Shown here piece by piece: positions 41,807-51,365 of a stretch of 64,000 nucleotides of DNA. This DNA comes from Comamonas avium (GTDB taxonomy: Bacteria > Pseudomonadota > Gammaproteobacteria > Burkholderiales > Burkholderiaceae_C). Every line of letters starts with the position of its first letter. Positions within the stretch are counted from its first letter, which is position 1. A program made the translations under genes and the position numbers. The notes beneath the pieces are model-generated. The model was not told the DNA's origin, made no database searches, and was given only the letters and a program-made list of their open reading frames with translations. The stretch spans positions 28,179-92,178 of the forward strand of contig NZ_JACSQK010000010.1 in the NCBI RefSeq assembly GCF_014836675.1, given 5' to 3'.

Positions 41807-41886
41807 AGAGCTGCCTTCGCTTTACTGCATTGATTTTCAAATATAAATCTATCTGAAAATCAATATACATAAGCGATAACAGCTCT
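41807..41886. repeat. Long palindromic intergenic repeat, copy D (core inverted)
   Basis: An 80-bp imperfect palindrome with left arm AGAGCTGCCTTCGCTTTA (41807-41824) and right arm TAAGCGATAACAGCTCT (41870-41886). The core at 41835-41857 is the reverse complement of the copy A core with two mismatches, so this copy is in the opposite orientation. It ends 22 bp before the fghA start codon and so overlaps the fghA leader or promoter. Confidence 0.78.
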
Positions 41887-41908
41887 TTTATTAGGAGTAG
41901 CTAATTTC

Positions 41909-42772
41909 ATGTCCACCCCGTTTGAACTCCTGACTGCACACGCCTGCTACGGCGGAGCACAACGCTTTTACAAGCATGATTCACGCGAAATCGGCTTGCC
42001 CATGAAGTTCTCGGTCTACCTGCCACCCAAGGCTGTCCTGGGCGAAAAAGTGCCGGCACTGCTATATCTGGCCGGCTTGACATGCACCGAAGAAACCTTC
42101 ATGGCCAAGGCGGGCGCACAGCGCCTGGCGGCTGAACTGGGGCTTGCGCTGATCACCTGCGACACCAGCCCGCGCGATGCCAACGTGCCCGGCCAGGCCG
42201 ATGCCTGGGACTTTGGCGTGGGCGCGGGCTTTTACCTGAACGCTCAACAAGCCCCGTGGGAGCAAAACTGGCGCATGGAAAGCTACATCATCGATGAGCT
42301 GCTGCCCATGCTGGGCCGCTACCTGCCCATTGACATGCAACGGCTGGGTATTTTTGGCCACAGCATGGGCGGCCACGGCGCACTCACGCTGGCACTGCGT
42401 CATCCCGGCATATTCAAAAGCGTCTCGGCCTTTGCCCCCATTGCCAACCCCAGCAGCTGCGCATGGGGCCAAAAGGCATTCACCGGCTATCTGGGGAGCA
42501 ACGAGGCAGTATGGGCGCAACACGACGCCACACGCCTGATGGAATCGCAGGGCAAAGCCCCCTACCCCGCAGGCATACTGATTGACCAAGGCATGGCCGA
42601 CAAATTTCTGCACGAAAAGCAATTGCTGCCCGAAGCCTTTGAAGCGGCCTGCGCCAAAGTCGGCCAGCCCCTGGTGCTGCGCCAGCAAGCGGGCTATGAC
42701 CACGGCTACTACTTCATTCAAACCTTCATGGATGACCATCTGCGCCACCACGCGCAGCAACTGGGTCAGTAA
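41909..42772 (+). CDS. fghA: S-formylglutathione hydrolase
   Basis: This serine hydrolase splits S-formylglutathione into formate and glutathione, the second step of glutathione-dependent formaldehyde removal begun by frmA at 36186. The nucleophile elbow GHSMGGHGAL is near residue 153, with the conserved CTEETFMAKAGAQR and DTSPRDANVPGQ blocks before it and the catalytic histidine in GYDHGYYFIQTF near the end. The 287 residues are typical. TTAGGAGTAGC precedes the ATG as a ribosome site. A palindromic repeat lies immediately upstream. Confidence 0.95.
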   Translation: MSTPFELLTAHACYGGAQRFYKHDSREIGLPMKFSVYLPPKAVLGEKVPALLYLAGLTCTEETFMAKAGAQRLAAELGLALITCDTSPRDANVPGQADAWDFGVGAGFYLNAQQAPWEQNWRMESYIIDELLPMLGRYLPIDMQRLGIFGHSMGGHGALTLALRHPGIFKSVSAFAPIANPSSCAWGQKAFTGYLGSNEAVWAQHDATRLMESQGKAPYPAGILIDQGMADKFLHEKQLLPEAFEAACAKVGQPLVLRQQAGYDHGYYFIQTFMDDHLRHHAQQLGQ

Positions 42773-42865
42773 GCGCAGCACACATGCACTGCCTGCTATG
42801 GGTTGTGGGCTATGGGTGTTACCCAGCACCGGGCAGGCATGACATGCAACACTGACACACAACCA

Positions 42866-43903
42866 TCAAGGCGCAGGCGCCAGAGGCACCTTCAAGGCCA
42901 AGCCCGTCTGCGCTTTAACTTCTGCGCTTTGATCCAGGCAGCACTCTGATGTACTGAGCCGGTGGCCGCCCTGAATCTTGGAGATATACAAGGCCTGATC
43001 AGCCCGGCGCATGATGTCTTGCATGCTGGTATCTGAGGCAGTGAAGTGCGCCAGCCCGATACTCAACGCGGGCGTCTTTCCGCCTGCGGCATAGCTTGCC
43101 AGCGCCTGGTACCCCCGTATCAGCAACTGCTGTGCAAAAGCTTGAATCTCAGCCATGCTGCGCTCTGGGCACAGAACGGCAAACTCATCACCGCCTAAGC
43201 GACAGACCAGATAGTCATCCTCAGCGAGCTGCTGCACCGCCTGCGCCAAATCTCTCAGCGCCTGATCGCCCACGGGGTGGCCCTGCCCATCATTGATGGT
43301 TTTAAAGTGGTCCACATCAAAGCACAGCAGGTAAGCGGGCTGCGCATGGCGTATAAAACCTGCATAGGCGGCATCCAGGGCCTGCATGAAGCGCCTGCGA
43401 TTGTGCAAACCCGTCAGCTCGTCGCTCAAGGCATGCAACTGCAATTGCTGCTGCAGCTCTTTGCTGGCCGTGATGTTGCTGGCCACCCATAAAACGGCTT
43501 TCTCACCGTCATACAGCTGCTCCAGCGCACTGATGCGGCCTTCAAACCATATAGGCTCTGCGGGGCCTTCTGACGGCAAGCCCAGCACATCGTGTGCACT
43601 CAGTTCGTACTCCACCACCAGCATTTTCTGGCAGGTGAGCGCGCTTTGGATTTGCTGCTCAAACCATGCCGCTTTAGCCGGCGCAAGCACGTCTGCAATG
43701 CGATGCCCCACCAGGCAGCTGCCGTCGTGGTAGTAGCGCTTGTCTTTTCCACCCAGCACCGCCACGTAGCGCCCAGACTCGGTCAAGATGAAAGTGGGGT
43801 TCGGCAAACTATCGCAAATAGCTTGGTATTGAGAAGCGGTGAACAAGTTGCCGTCCTGCGTACAAATCGCAAAAGCAAGAGGCACGGATTCTCGCAAATT
43901 CAT
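42866..43903 (-). CDS. Diguanylate cyclase with N-terminal PAS-like domain
   Basis: A 345-residue protein with an N-terminal PAS-like sensor region (about 30-150, with PNPTFILTESGRYVAVLGGK and VLWVASNITASKELQQQL) and a GGDEF domain (about 160-315) with the intact signature GGDEF at 237-241, the HALSDELTGLHNRRRFM opening and the FDVDHFKTINDGQGHPVGDQ metal/substrate block. It should make cyclic di-GMP. The inhibitory RxxD site upstream of GGDEF is absent (AEDDYLVCR). The start at ATG 43903 lacks a clear binding site; a TTG at 43918 is in frame. Confidence 0.9.
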   Translation of the reverse strand: MNLRESVPLAFAICTQDGNLFTASQYQAICDSLPNPTFILTESGRYVAVLGGKDKRYYHDGSCLVGHRIADVLAPAKAAWFEQQIQSALTCQKMLVVEYELSAHDVLGLPSEGPAEPIWFEGRISALEQLYDGEKAVLWVASNITASKELQQQLQLHALSDELTGLHNRRRFMQALDAAYAGFIRHAQPAYLLCFDVDHFKTINDGQGHPVGDQALRDLAQAVQQLAEDDYLVCRLGGDEFAVLCPERSMAEIQAFAQQLLIRGYQALASYAAGGKTPALSIGLAHFTASDTSMQDIMRRADQALYISKIQGGHRLSTSECCLDQSAEVKAQTGLALKVPLAPAP

Positions 43904-44033
43904 TGACTTACATAGCAAGAAACCAAGCGATAACTAATGGCATTGCCCCCTGTGCACCCCCGCACATTGCCTTGCAACAAAGCCTTTTTGAAAAACGCCC
44001 TTTAGCGCTGGTTTGCTGCGGACATACATAGCG

Positions 44034-44267
44034 TTAGCGCTGCGTTTTGCGCAGCGTGTAGAGATACAGCTGCTCCACCTTCTCGCGTGCCCACGGCGTT
44101 TTGCGCAAAAAACGCAGGCTTGATGACATGCTGGGGTCGGCATTAAAGCAGCGCACAGGGATGCGCTCGCCCAGCTCTGCCCAGCCGTAGTAATCCACCA
44201 GGTCGGTCAGCATGCGCTCGAGCGTCAGGCCATGTAACGGGTTGCGCGGTTGTTCTTTGGAGTCCAT
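44034..44267 (-). CDS. VF530-family DNA-binding protein (DUF2132)
   Basis: A 77-residue protein that reads [20 protein letters not shown] and then [20 protein letters not shown], the two signature stretches of VF530/DUF2132 proteins. A homologue structure is known to be helical and to bind DNA, but the biological role is unknown. The ATG at 44267 is chosen, with AAGGAA upstream; an in-frame start at 44288 would add seven residues. It is followed by a 130-bp gap before the PAS-GGDEF gene. Confidence 0.88.
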   Translation of the reverse strand: MDSKEQPRNPLHGLTLERMLTDLVDYYGWAELGERIPVRCFNADPSMSSSLRFLRKTPWAREKVEQLYLYTLRKTQR

Positions 44268-44321
44268 GGGCCTATTTTCCTTGCACACACACCGTGCGTG
44301 TTTTTGGATGAATGAATCAAC

Positions 44322-44351
44322 AAAAAGGCCTCGACATAGGTCGAGGCCTTT
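44322..44351 (-). terminator. Terminator of the glycosyltransferase gene
   Basis: A 9-bp perfect stem, GGCCTCGAC (44327-44335) with GTCGAGGCC (44340-44348) and a 4-base loop, is followed on the minus strand by a T-run (44322-44326). It separates the glycosyltransferase from the VF530 gene. Confidence 0.88.
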
Positions 44352-44372
44352 GGCTTTCTAACAAACTAAAAA

Positions 44373-45122
44373 TTATTCACGCCAGTGTTCAGCCACCCAC
44401 GTTGCAGGCTTGATGAAACGAAAACGGCGATTACGCCGGCCGGCCAGCGCATCTGGCGGATTGCATTCACCATGAAAAATCACGATGCGCGCGTTGTCAG
44501 GCACAAAAGGAGGCTTCCAGAAATTCGTCGGCCAGCTTGGAATACAGTGGTATTTGAAGCTGGGGCACCACTCCTCAGGCCAGTATTTGAGCTTGCCTTG
44601 CTTGTGTATGGCATCCGACAAATACGCCTGCTCATTGCGAAACTCTTTGCGAATTTCATCAAAGTGGCGTCGAAAGTACTCCAGCACATCCGGGTGCGCG
44701 CCCAGCTCAAAGCGGTACACGGAAGAGTTACCCGTGACGCGCCATGGTCGCTTGTGATCGTGAATGATGAGGAATTCACCCGGATAGGTGAAAAAATCAT
44801 CCAGCGACCCTGTAATCACCACGTCCACATCCAGAAACAGCGCAGTACCCTTCAGACCATGCAGGTCTTTGGAGAAGGTCGTCAGCTTGGTCCAGCCTCG
44901 CTCAGGAATGCCCGGCGGCAGGTCCAGCGAAGGAATTGGCAGACACTGCACCTCTGAACGTATCCCTTCAGCGTTGTCGGTCAGGCAGACAAAGCGAAAA
45001 TCACCACTGAGATGGCGGCGCACCATGGCGTACAACCGGTTAACGTATTCCGGTCCGTACTTGGTACCCCATTTCATGCAAAGGATGTGGCGCTCAGATA
45101 TTGTGGAAGTTGTGGTGGTCAT
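44373..45122 (-). CDS. Putative glycosyltransferase
   Basis: A 249-residue cytosolic-looking protein with no membrane segment. It has the GT-A-type pattern KYGPEYVNRLYAMVRRHLSG near the N-terminus and a DxD motif in TALFLDVDVVITGSLDDFF (residues about 95-110), which usually binds a nucleotide sugar through a metal. VIFHGECNPPDAL near the C-terminus carries a histidine-glycine pattern common in this family. The substrate is unknown. It sits between a VF530 gene and yhbY, with no other cell-surface gene close by. Confidence 0.75.
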   Translation of the reverse strand: MTTTTSTISERHILCMKWGTKYGPEYVNRLYAMVRRHLSGDFRFVCLTDNAEGIRSEVQCLPIPSLDLPPGIPERGWTKLTTFSKDLHGLKGTALFLDVDVVITGSLDDFFTYPGEFLIIHDHKRPWRVTGNSSVYRFELGAHPDVLEYFRRHFDEIRKEFRNEQAYLSDAIHKQGKLKYWPEEWCPSFKYHCIPSWPTNFWKPPFVPDNARIVIFHGECNPPDALAGRRNRRFRFIKPATWVAEHWRE

Positions 45123-45143
45123 GCTGAAGTGAAGTCTGGATAC

Positions 45144-45611
45144 TTAGTGGCCTTTTTTTGCCGACTTAGGGCCACTCTTCTTGGCACGCTTGACCAAGCC
45201 GCCTTGGGTCAGACGCTGGTTACCCAGCACACGGATTTGCTTGACCTCAGGCTTGCTGCCGGCTCGGCCGAACTTAAGCAGCTTGATGTCACGCGGACCG
45301 GCCATGCGGTCATCGTCAAAAGCCTTTTCCTTTTCAGGGATTGGGCGCCACAGCACCAGCAGCTTGCCGATGTGCTGGATGGGGGCGGCGTTGAGCTCGT
45401 CGCACAGTTGCAGGTAAACCTGCTCACGGGCAGCACGATCGTCACCGAACACACGCACCTTGATCAGGCCGTGCGCGTTCAGTGCGCCGTCAATTTCCTT
45501 CTGGACGGCGGGTGTAAGGCCGTCACCACCAATCATGACCACGGGGTCCAAGTGGTGGGCGTTGGCGCGGTGTTCCCGGCGCTCAGCGGGAGTTAAATCA
45601 ATTTGGGGCAT
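45144..45611 (-). CDS. yhbY: YhbY-family RNA-binding protein
   Basis: A 155-residue protein with a CRS1/YhbY RNA-binding domain (about 1-95), including [20 protein letters not shown] and the GxxG-like loop [20 protein letters not shown]. YhbY proteins associate with 50S ribosome assembly. The C-terminal 60 residues are an extra lysine/arginine-rich tail beyond the roughly 97 of E. coli YhbY. It diverges from rlmE with 32 bp between them, the same arrangement as in E. coli. Confidence 0.9.
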   Translation of the reverse strand: MPQIDLTPAERREHRANAHHLDPVVMIGGDGLTPAVQKEIDGALNAHGLIKVRVFGDDRAAREQVYLQLCDELNAAPIQHIGKLLVLWRPIPEKEKAFDDDRMAGPRDIKLLKFGRAGSKPEVKQIRVLGNQRLTQGGLVKRAKKSGPKSAKKGH

Positions 45612-45643
45612 GCCCGTATTATCGAGGCAGGAAGAAATTTGCG

Positions 45644-46297
45644 ATGAATATCAAATCGAAAAGCAAGAAGCTCAACAAGAATTGGCTCAATGCCCACTTG
45701 AATGACCCTTATGTGCAAGCTGCACAAAAGGACGGTTATCGCGCTCGTGCTGCCTACAAGCTCAAGGAGATTGACGAGACATTCAAGCTCATTCGCCCCG
45801 GCCACGTTGTGGTGGATCTGGGCTCCACGCCTGGTGCCTGGAGCCAGTATGTCCGCAGACGCCTGTCGCCCACAGGTGCCGCCGTTGGAGCCCTTAACGG
45901 CACCATCATCGCCCTGGATTTACTGCCCATGGAGCCCATCGAGGGTGTGCACTTCATCCAGGGAGACTTCCGGGAAGAGTCCGTACTGGCACAGTTGCAA
46001 GAAGTCGTGCAGGATCGCCCTGTGGATTTGGTGGTATCTGACATGGCACCCAACCTGTCTGGCAACAGCACCACCGATGGGGCCCGCGTAGAACTGTTGA
46101 TTGAACTGGCGGTGGATTTTGCGATCAACCACCTCAAGCCTGAAGGTGCTTTGGTTGCCAAAGTATTTCATGGCCCCGGTTATGACGATTTGATCAAGCT
46201 TTTCCGTGCGCATTTCAAGCAAGTCAAGCCCCTTAAACCCAAGTCATCGCGAGACAAATCCTCGGAGACCTTCTTGATTGGCATTGGCCTCAAATAG
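45644..46297 (+). CDS. rlmE: 23S rRNA 2'-O-ribose U2552 methyltransferase RlmE (FtsJ)
   Basis: RlmE methylates U2552 of 23S rRNA and is a heat-shock protein in E. coli. The sequence has [20 protein letters not shown], the SAM motif [17 protein letters not shown], the catalytic [19 protein letters not shown] segment and the lysine in [10 protein letters not shown]. The 217 residues are normal. It is followed by ftsH, with which it forms a conserved heat-inducible pair. Confidence 0.96.
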   Translation: MNIKSKSKKLNKNWLNAHLNDPYVQAAQKDGYRARAAYKLKEIDETFKLIRPGHVVVDLGSTPGAWSQYVRRRLSPTGAAVGALNGTIIALDLLPMEPIEGVHFIQGDFREESVLAQLQEVVQDRPVDLVVSDMAPNLSGNSTTDGARVELLIELAVDFAINHLKPEGALVAKVFHGPGYDDLIKLFRAHFKQVKPLKPKSSRDKSSETFLIGIGLK

Positions 46298-46383
46298 GCC
46301 GGCACACAAGGCTGCAAGGCTCTTTTTTCCTGAAAACCCTTGTACTCCATCGCCTTGACAGGAATAAGGCTTCGGCACAGTCG

Positions 46384-46411
46384 CTTGAAAGACCTAAAAT
46401 GAACCTCATAT
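46384..46411 (+). promoter_or_regulatory. Sigma-32-like heat-shock promoter before ftsH
   Basis: CTTGAAA at 46384-46390 is followed by 13 bases and then CCTCATAT at 46404-46411, which fits the sigma-32 pattern CTTGAAA / CCCCATNT with one mismatch. It is 57 bases before the ftsH start. The pattern fits known heat-shock control of ftsH. It is an inference from sequence alone. Confidence 0.7.
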
Positions 46412-46433
46412 GGGGACATAGCGTTCCCATGTG
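46407..46433 (+). promoter_or_regulatory. Inverted repeat overlapping the ftsH promoter
   Basis: CATATGGG (46407-46414) and CCCATGTG (46426-46433) form 8-base arms with one wobble pair and an 11-base spacer. It overlaps the -10 region of the sigma-32-like promoter and the expected transcription start. It may be an operator or a short leader hairpin. Confidence 0.45.
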
Positions 46434-46467
46434 AATGTATTTCTCCTCTTTTCCTCTGGAGCCCCGC

Positions 46468-48393
46468 TTGAACAATCAGTGGTTTTCAAAAATCGCCGTC
46501 TGGCTGGTCATCGCCATGGTGCTGTTTACGGTATTTAAGCAATTTGATACCCGTGGAAGTGCTAGCGCTGGCCAAGTCGGCTATTCGGAATTCCTGGCCG
46601 AGGTGCGCAACAACCGCATCAAGAGTGCGACCATTCAGGAAGGCCAAGGCGGCACTGAAATCGTTGCGCTAACCACCGACGATCGCCGTATCCGTACAAC
46701 CGCAACCTATTTGGACCGTGGTCTGGTCGGTGACTTGATCGCCAACGACGTCAAATTTGATGTCAAGCCACGCGAAGAAGGCTCGCTGCTGATGAGCTTG
46801 CTGATCAGCTGGGGCCCCATGCTGCTGCTGGTGGGCGTGTGGGTGTACTTCATGCGCCAGATGCAAGGCGGCGGCAAGGGCGGCGCATTCAGCTTCGGCA
46901 AAAGCAAAGCCCGCATGCTCGATGAAAACAACAACACCGTCACTTTTGCCGATGTTGCCGGTTGCGATGAAGCCAAGGAAGAAGTCAAGGAAGTCGTCGA
47001 CTTTCTGAAAGACCCCAACAAGTTCCAGAAACTGGGCGGCCGCATTCCACGTGGCTTGCTGCTGGTTGGCCCTCCTGGCACAGGTAAAACATTGCTGGCC
47101 AAATCGATCGCTGGTGAGGCCAAAGTGCCTTTCTTCTCGATCTCTGGCTCTGACTTCGTCGAAATGTTTGTGGGTGTTGGTGCAGCACGTGTGCGCGACA
47201 TGTTCGAGAACGCCAAGAAAAACGCTCCTTGCATCATCTTCATTGATGAAATTGATGCTGTGGGCCGCCAGCGTGGTGCGGGCATGGGCGGCGGCAATGA
47301 TGAACGCGAGCAGACACTCAACCAGATGCTGGTGGAGATGGACGGTTTTGAGACCAACCTCGGCGTGATCGTCGTGGCAGCCACCAACCGCCCTGATATT
47401 TTGGATGCCGCTTTGCTGCGCCCCGGTCGTTTCGACCGTCAGGTCTACGTCACGCTGCCCGATATCCGGGGCCGCGAGCAAATTCTGAACGTGCACATGC
47501 GCAAGATTCCCGCCGGTCAGGACGTCAATCCGTCAGTGATCGCACGCGGCACACCAGGCATGTCCGGCGCTGATTTGGCCAACCTGTGCAACGAAGCCGC
47601 CTTGATGGCAGCCCGCCGCAACGCGCGCACCGTTGAAATGCAGGACTTCGAAAAGGCCAAGGACAAGATCATCATGGGCCCCGAGCGCAAGAGCATGGTC
47701 ATGCCCGAGGAAGAGCGCCGCAATACGGCCTACCACGAAGCAGGCCACGCATTGATTGGCCGCTTGCTGCCCAAGTGCGACCCTGTGCACAAAGTCACGA
47801 TCATCCCGCGTGGCCGTGCACTGGGCGTCACCATGAGCCTGCCTGAGAAAGACCGTTACTCCTACGACAAGGAGTTCATGCTGAACCAAATTGCCATGCT
47901 GTTTGGTGGCCGTATTGCTGAAGAAGTGTTTATGAACCAGATGACCACTGGTGCATCCAACGACTTCGAGCGTGCCACCCAGATTGCACGCGATATGGTG
48001 ACGCGTTACGGCATGAGCGATGCCCTGGGCACCATGGTGTACTCAGAGCAAGAAGGTGAGCCTTTCCTGGGTCGCACCTTCAGCAAGGGCACAAGCCTGT
48101 CCGAGTCCACCATGCAAAAGGTCGACAACGAAGTGCGCCGTATTCTTGACGAGCAGTACGCACTGGCCCGCAAGCTGATTGAAGACAATCAAGACAAAAT
48201 GCATGCCATGGCCAAGGCCATGCTCGAGTGGGAAACCATCGACATGGAACAGCTCGATGACATCTTTGCAGGCAAGGAGCCTCGTCCGCCTAAAGATTGG
48301 GTGCCACGCACTCCCAAGTCCAGCGACGATAGCAACTCTTCGGGTGGTGGCACTCCTGCTGTAGATCCTGACCCAGCGCCTACTGCGGCATAA
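46468..48393 (+). CDS. ftsH: ATP-dependent zinc metalloprotease FtsH
   Basis: FtsH is the membrane AAA+ protease that degrades damaged membrane proteins and short-lived regulators. It has two N-terminal membrane helices (about 7-25 and 105-130), Walker A GPPGTGKT at 201-208, Walker [10 protein letters not shown] at 256-264, the second region of homology ([20 protein letters not shown]) and the zinc site HEAGH at 423-427. The TTG at 46468 is chosen since GGAG stands six bases before it and [19 protein letters not shown] matches family starts; an ATG at 46435 would add 11 residues. Its regulators HflK and HflC are encoded at 4.1-6.4 kb. Confidence 0.96.
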   Translation: MNNQWFSKIAVWLVIAMVLFTVFKQFDTRGSASAGQVGYSEFLAEVRNNRIKSATIQEGQGGTEIVALTTDDRRIRTTATYLDRGLVGDLIANDVKFDVKPREEGSLLMSLLISWGPMLLLVGVWVYFMRQMQGGGKGGAFSFGKSKARMLDENNNTVTFADVAGCDEAKEEVKEVVDFLKDPNKFQKLGGRIPRGLLLVGPPGTGKTLLAKSIAGEAKVPFFSISGSDFVEMFVGVGAARVRDMFENAKKNAPCIIFIDEIDAVGRQRGAGMGGGNDEREQTLNQMLVEMDGFETNLGVIVVAATNRPDILDAALLRPGRFDRQVYVTLPDIRGREQILNVHMRKIPAGQDVNPSVIARGTPGMSGADLANLCNEAALMAARRNARTVEMQDFEKAKDKIIMGPERKSMVMPEEERRNTAYHEAGHALIGRLLPKCDPVHKVTIIPRGRALGVTMSLPEKDRYSYDKEFMLNQIAMLFGGRIAEEVFMNQMTTGASNDFERATQIARDMVTRYGMSDALGTMVYSEQEGEPFLGRTFSKGTSLSESTMQKVDNEVRRILDEQYALARKLIEDNQDKMHAMAKAMLEWETIDMEQLDDIFAGKEPRPPKDWVPRTPKSSDDSNSSGGGTPAVDPDPAPTAA

Positions 48394-48411
48394 AGCAGCA
48401 CCTACCAAACA

Positions 48412-48435
48412 ACGGGGCCATGCGCCCCGTTTTTT
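48412..48435 (+). terminator. Hairpin terminator between ftsH and folP
   Basis: ACGGGGC (48412-48418) pairs with GCCCCGT (48424-48430) over a 5-base loop, followed by T residues to 48435. It may stop part of the heat-shock transcript before folP, allowing folP-glmM to be expressed separately. Confidence 0.8.
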
Positions 48436-48462
48436 CATGGCCATCATTTGTTGGAGCTCGTT

Positions 48463-49305
48463 ATGGCGCAATGGCAAACCACGCGTTTTTTACTGGATCT
48501 GCAACGCCCCTTGATCATGGGCATTGTGAACAATACCCCGGACTCATTTTCTGATGGTGGCAAGCACCGAGATCTCGATGCTGTGCGCCATGCAGAAAAA
48601 CTGGTCAAAGAGGGCGCAGACATTCTGGACATTGGCGGCGAATCGACCCGCCCCGGCTCACCCGCCGTGCCAGAAGATGAAGAGATTCGCCGTGTACTGC
48701 CCATCGTCAAAGAAGCGGTCAAGCTGGGCGTTGCCATCTCTGTGGACACCTACAAACCTCGGGTAATGCAGGCAGTCCTGGATTTGGGCGCTGACATCAT
48801 CAACGACGTATGGGGGCTGCGGCAACCCGGCGCTCAGGACGTTGTGGCCGCTCATCCCCGGTGCGGGGTTTGCATCATGCATATGCACCAGACACCGCAA
48901 AACATGCACCTTGACCATATGCAAGGTGACGCTGTAGCGCAGGTGCGTGATTTTTTGCGCGATGCATCTCAAGCGCTGATGGCGCGTGGCGTATCCCGCG
49001 AACGCATTGTTTGGGATTACGGCATTGGCTTTGGCAAAAGCGTGGCACAAAATTTTGCGTTACTTGCTCGCCAGACAGAATTGCTCGCACTAGACTTTCC
49101 GCTTTTGGCTGGTTGGTCACGCAAAGGCTCTTTGGGCCAGGTCAGCGGATTACCTGTTGAGCAACGCATGGTTCCTAGCGTGACTGCAGCTTTGCTGGCC
49201 GTAGAGCGCGGCGCTCGCATTGTGCGCGTGCATGATGTGGCAGACACCAAGGCTGCTTTGTCGGTATGGCAGGCCATGCACGATCAACAACGCCAGCACC
49301 CCTAA
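48463..49305 (+). CDS. folP: Dihydropteroate synthase
   Basis: FolP condenses p-aminobenzoate with dihydropterin pyrophosphate in folate synthesis and is the sulfonamide target. The family loop 1 appears as [14 protein letters not shown], followed by [20 protein letters not shown] and later [14 protein letters not shown]. The ATG at 48463 has GGAG six bases upstream, giving 280 residues; a TTG at 48448 is in frame. folP leads into glmM after 14 bp, a conserved order. Confidence 0.95.
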   Translation: MAQWQTTRFLLDLQRPLIMGIVNNTPDSFSDGGKHRDLDAVRHAEKLVKEGADILDIGGESTRPGSPAVPEDEEIRRVLPIVKEAVKLGVAISVDTYKPRVMQAVLDLGADIINDVWGLRQPGAQDVVAAHPRCGVCIMHMHQTPQNMHLDHMQGDAVAQVRDFLRDASQALMARGVSRERIVWDYGIGFGKSVAQNFALLARQTELLALDFPLLAGWSRKGSLGQVSGLPVEQRMVPSVTAALLAVERGARIVRVHDVADTKAALSVWQAMHDQQRQHP

Positions 49306-49319
49306 CAAGGAACACCACA

Positions 49320-50654
49320 ATGGCTCGCAAGTATTTCGGCACGGATGGCATCCGCGGCAAGGTAGGGCAATCCGTCATCAATCCCGACTTCGCCCTGCGC
49401 TTGGCGCACGCAGTGGGCCGTGTGCTCAAAAAGACCCAGGAACGCCCTACCGTTCTTATCGGCAAAGACACCCGTATTTCTGGATACATGCTGGAAGCGG
49501 CCCTGGAAGCTGGCTTTAACGCCGCTGGCGTGGATGTCATTTTGCTTGGCCCGTTGCCCACACCTGGTGTGGCCTACCTGACACGTACCCAGCGCGCAAG
49601 TCTGGGTGTTGTGATCAGTGCCAGCCACAACCCTTTCTACGATAACGGCATCAAATTTTTCAGTGCCCAGGGCACCAAGCTCGACGATGCCTGGGAGGAA
49701 GCCGTTGAGGCGGCATTAGAGGAGGCCCCTCAGTGGAGCGACTCAGCCGCACTTGGTAAAACCCGCCGTCTCGATGATGCGGCAGGCCGTTACATCGAGT
49801 TTTGCAAAAGCACATTCGACAGCAACCTGTCGCTGCATGGGCTGCGTATTGTGGTGGATGCTGCCCATGGCGCTGCCTATCACATAGCCCCCAAAGTTTT
49901 TCACGAGCTGGGCGCAGAAGTCATTGAAATTGGCTGTGAACCCGATGGGCTGAACATCAATGATGGCGTGGGTGCCACCCACCCGGAAACGCTTGCACTG
50001 GCTGTCCGCGCCAACCATGCCCACTACGGAATCGCTTTGGATGGTGACGCCGATCGGCTGCTCATGGTCGATGGCGCAGGCCGCATCTATAACGGCGACG
50101 AGCTGATGTACCTCATGGTTCAAGACCGGCTGCAGCGTGGCGAGCCAACGGCTGGCGCTGCTGGCACGCTGATGACCAACATGGCTGTCGAGGTAGCCCT
50201 CAAGCAGCAAGGCGTGGAGTTTGTGCGTGCCAAAGTAGGTGACCGCTATGTACTGGAAGCGCTGAACGCCAGAGGCTGGCAAATTGGTGGAGAGGGCTCT
50301 GGCCATCTACTCGTTCTGGACAAACACACAACAGGTGATGGCATTGTCAGTGCGCTGCAAGTGCTGCAAAGCTGTGTACGCAGCGGCAAGACGCTGGCAG
50401 CACAACTGTCCACTCTCACGCTCTACCCCCAGGTGCTGATCAATGTTCGCCTGGCTCCTGGCCAGGATTGGAAAAGCAATCACCTGCTTGCACAAACACA
50501 GGCTGAGGTGGAGCAACTGCTTGGCGACACGGGCCGAGTCCTGATCCGCGCCAGCGGTACCGAGCCGTTGCTGCGGGTCATGGTTGAAGCGCGCGATGCC
50601 GCACAAGCGAGTCTCTGTGCACAAAAGTTGGTTGATGCGGCGAAAGCCGGCTAA
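49320..50654 (+). CDS. glmM: Phosphoglucosamine mutase
   Basis: GlmM converts glucosamine-6-phosphate to glucosamine-1-phosphate for peptidoglycan and LPS precursors. The active-site serine lies in [18 protein letters not shown], the metal-binding loop in [14 protein letters not shown], and the sugar-binding loop in [12 protein letters not shown]. The start [13 protein letters not shown] at 49320 has AAGGAA upstream and gives 444 residues, the usual size. It is the last gene of the rlmE-ftsH-folP-glmM series. Confidence 0.96.
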   Translation: MARKYFGTDGIRGKVGQSVINPDFALRLAHAVGRVLKKTQERPTVLIGKDTRISGYMLEAALEAGFNAAGVDVILLGPLPTPGVAYLTRTQRASLGVVISASHNPFYDNGIKFFSAQGTKLDDAWEEAVEAALEEAPQWSDSAALGKTRRLDDAAGRYIEFCKSTFDSNLSLHGLRIVVDAAHGAAYHIAPKVFHELGAEVIEIGCEPDGLNINDGVGATHPETLALAVRANHAHYGIALDGDADRLLMVDGAGRIYNGDELMYLMVQDRLQRGEPTAGAAGTLMTNMAVEVALKQQGVEFVRAKVGDRYVLEALNARGWQIGGEGSGHLLVLDKHTTGDGIVSALQVLQSCVRSGKTLAAQLSTLTLYPQVLINVRLAPGQDWKSNHLLAQTQAEVEQLLGDTGRVLIRASGTEPLLRVMVEARDAAQASLCAQKLVDAAKAG

Positions 50655-50845
50655 AGCCCCACTGATTCGTACCAATAGCTTGCCCAATGCTTGCTTTTAT
50701 TAAGTAGGCAGCCACAATGCCTGCAACGCACCAAAAATGTGCAAACACGCTGGCCCTGACAACCGCCGTTGTCCGGGCCGTTCTCCGTGTAGACATCTGA
50801 GTTTTGACACACGGTTTGCTCCACACCTTCGCAAAGAAGCCGCAT

Positions 50846-51259
50846 ATGGACAACAAAAAACCCGCGATCACCCTGTCCTCACTGGACATGGACCGCCTTG
50901 AAAACCTCATGGAAAAGTTGCCAAGCAACTTTCCGGGCCGCAGCGCGCTGGAAGCGGAGCTGAACCGCGCTGACGTGTTGGACCCACAGGAAATGCCTGC
51001 CAACGTGGTCACCATGAATTCCACCGTGCGCTTTACGCTGCAAGAGAGTGACAAGACCCAAACCCTGACCTTGGTGTACCCCAAGGAGGCGGATGGCAGC
51101 CCTGACATAGTCTCGGTATTTGCGCCTGTGGGCACGGCATTGCTTGGACTGCGCGTGGGCGACGTGTTCGAGCTGCCCAGCCCCGCAGGCAAACCCGTCA
51201 CAGTCAAGGTCGATGCAATTACCTACCAGCCTGAAAACGCTGGTCAGTTGCATCGCTAG
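50846..51259 (+). CDS. rnk: Rnk-like nucleoside diphosphate kinase regulator (GreA/GreB C-terminal fold)
   Basis: A 137-residue protein with an N-terminal helical hairpin-like part (SSLDMDRLENLMEKLPSNFP) and a C-terminal GreA/GreB-type FKBP-like domain (TLTLVYPKEADGSPDIVSVF and PVGTALLGLRVGDVFELPSP). Rnk proteins bind RNA polymerase near the secondary channel and influence Ndk levels. The start ATG at 50846 is preferred over in-frame codons from 50804. It is an isolated gene on this strand, 190 bp after glmM. Confidence 0.88.
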   Translation: MDNKKPAITLSSLDMDRLENLMEKLPSNFPGRSALEAELNRADVLDPQEMPANVVTMNSTVRFTLQESDKTQTLTLVYPKEADGSPDIVSVFAPVGTALLGLRVGDVFELPSPAGKPVTVKVDAITYQPENAGQLHR

Positions 51260-51332
51260 ACCGCGAACCCCCTGCTCGTAGCGCGTTGCGAAATAGCCCA
51301 TACACACGGATATCGGTAAATTCAGCAATTGC

Positions 51333-51350
51333 AGGAATACATGCATTCCT
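51333..51350 (+). promoter_or_regulatory. Near-perfect palindrome upstream of the GbsR/MarR gene
   Basis: AGGAATACATGCATTCCT is an 18-bp palindrome with one mismatched pair, ending 15 bp before the ATG of the regulator gene. It fits a MarR-type operator and may allow autoregulation. The protein bound is not shown. Confidence 0.6.
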
Positions 51351-51365
51351 AGGCACAATGCGGAT

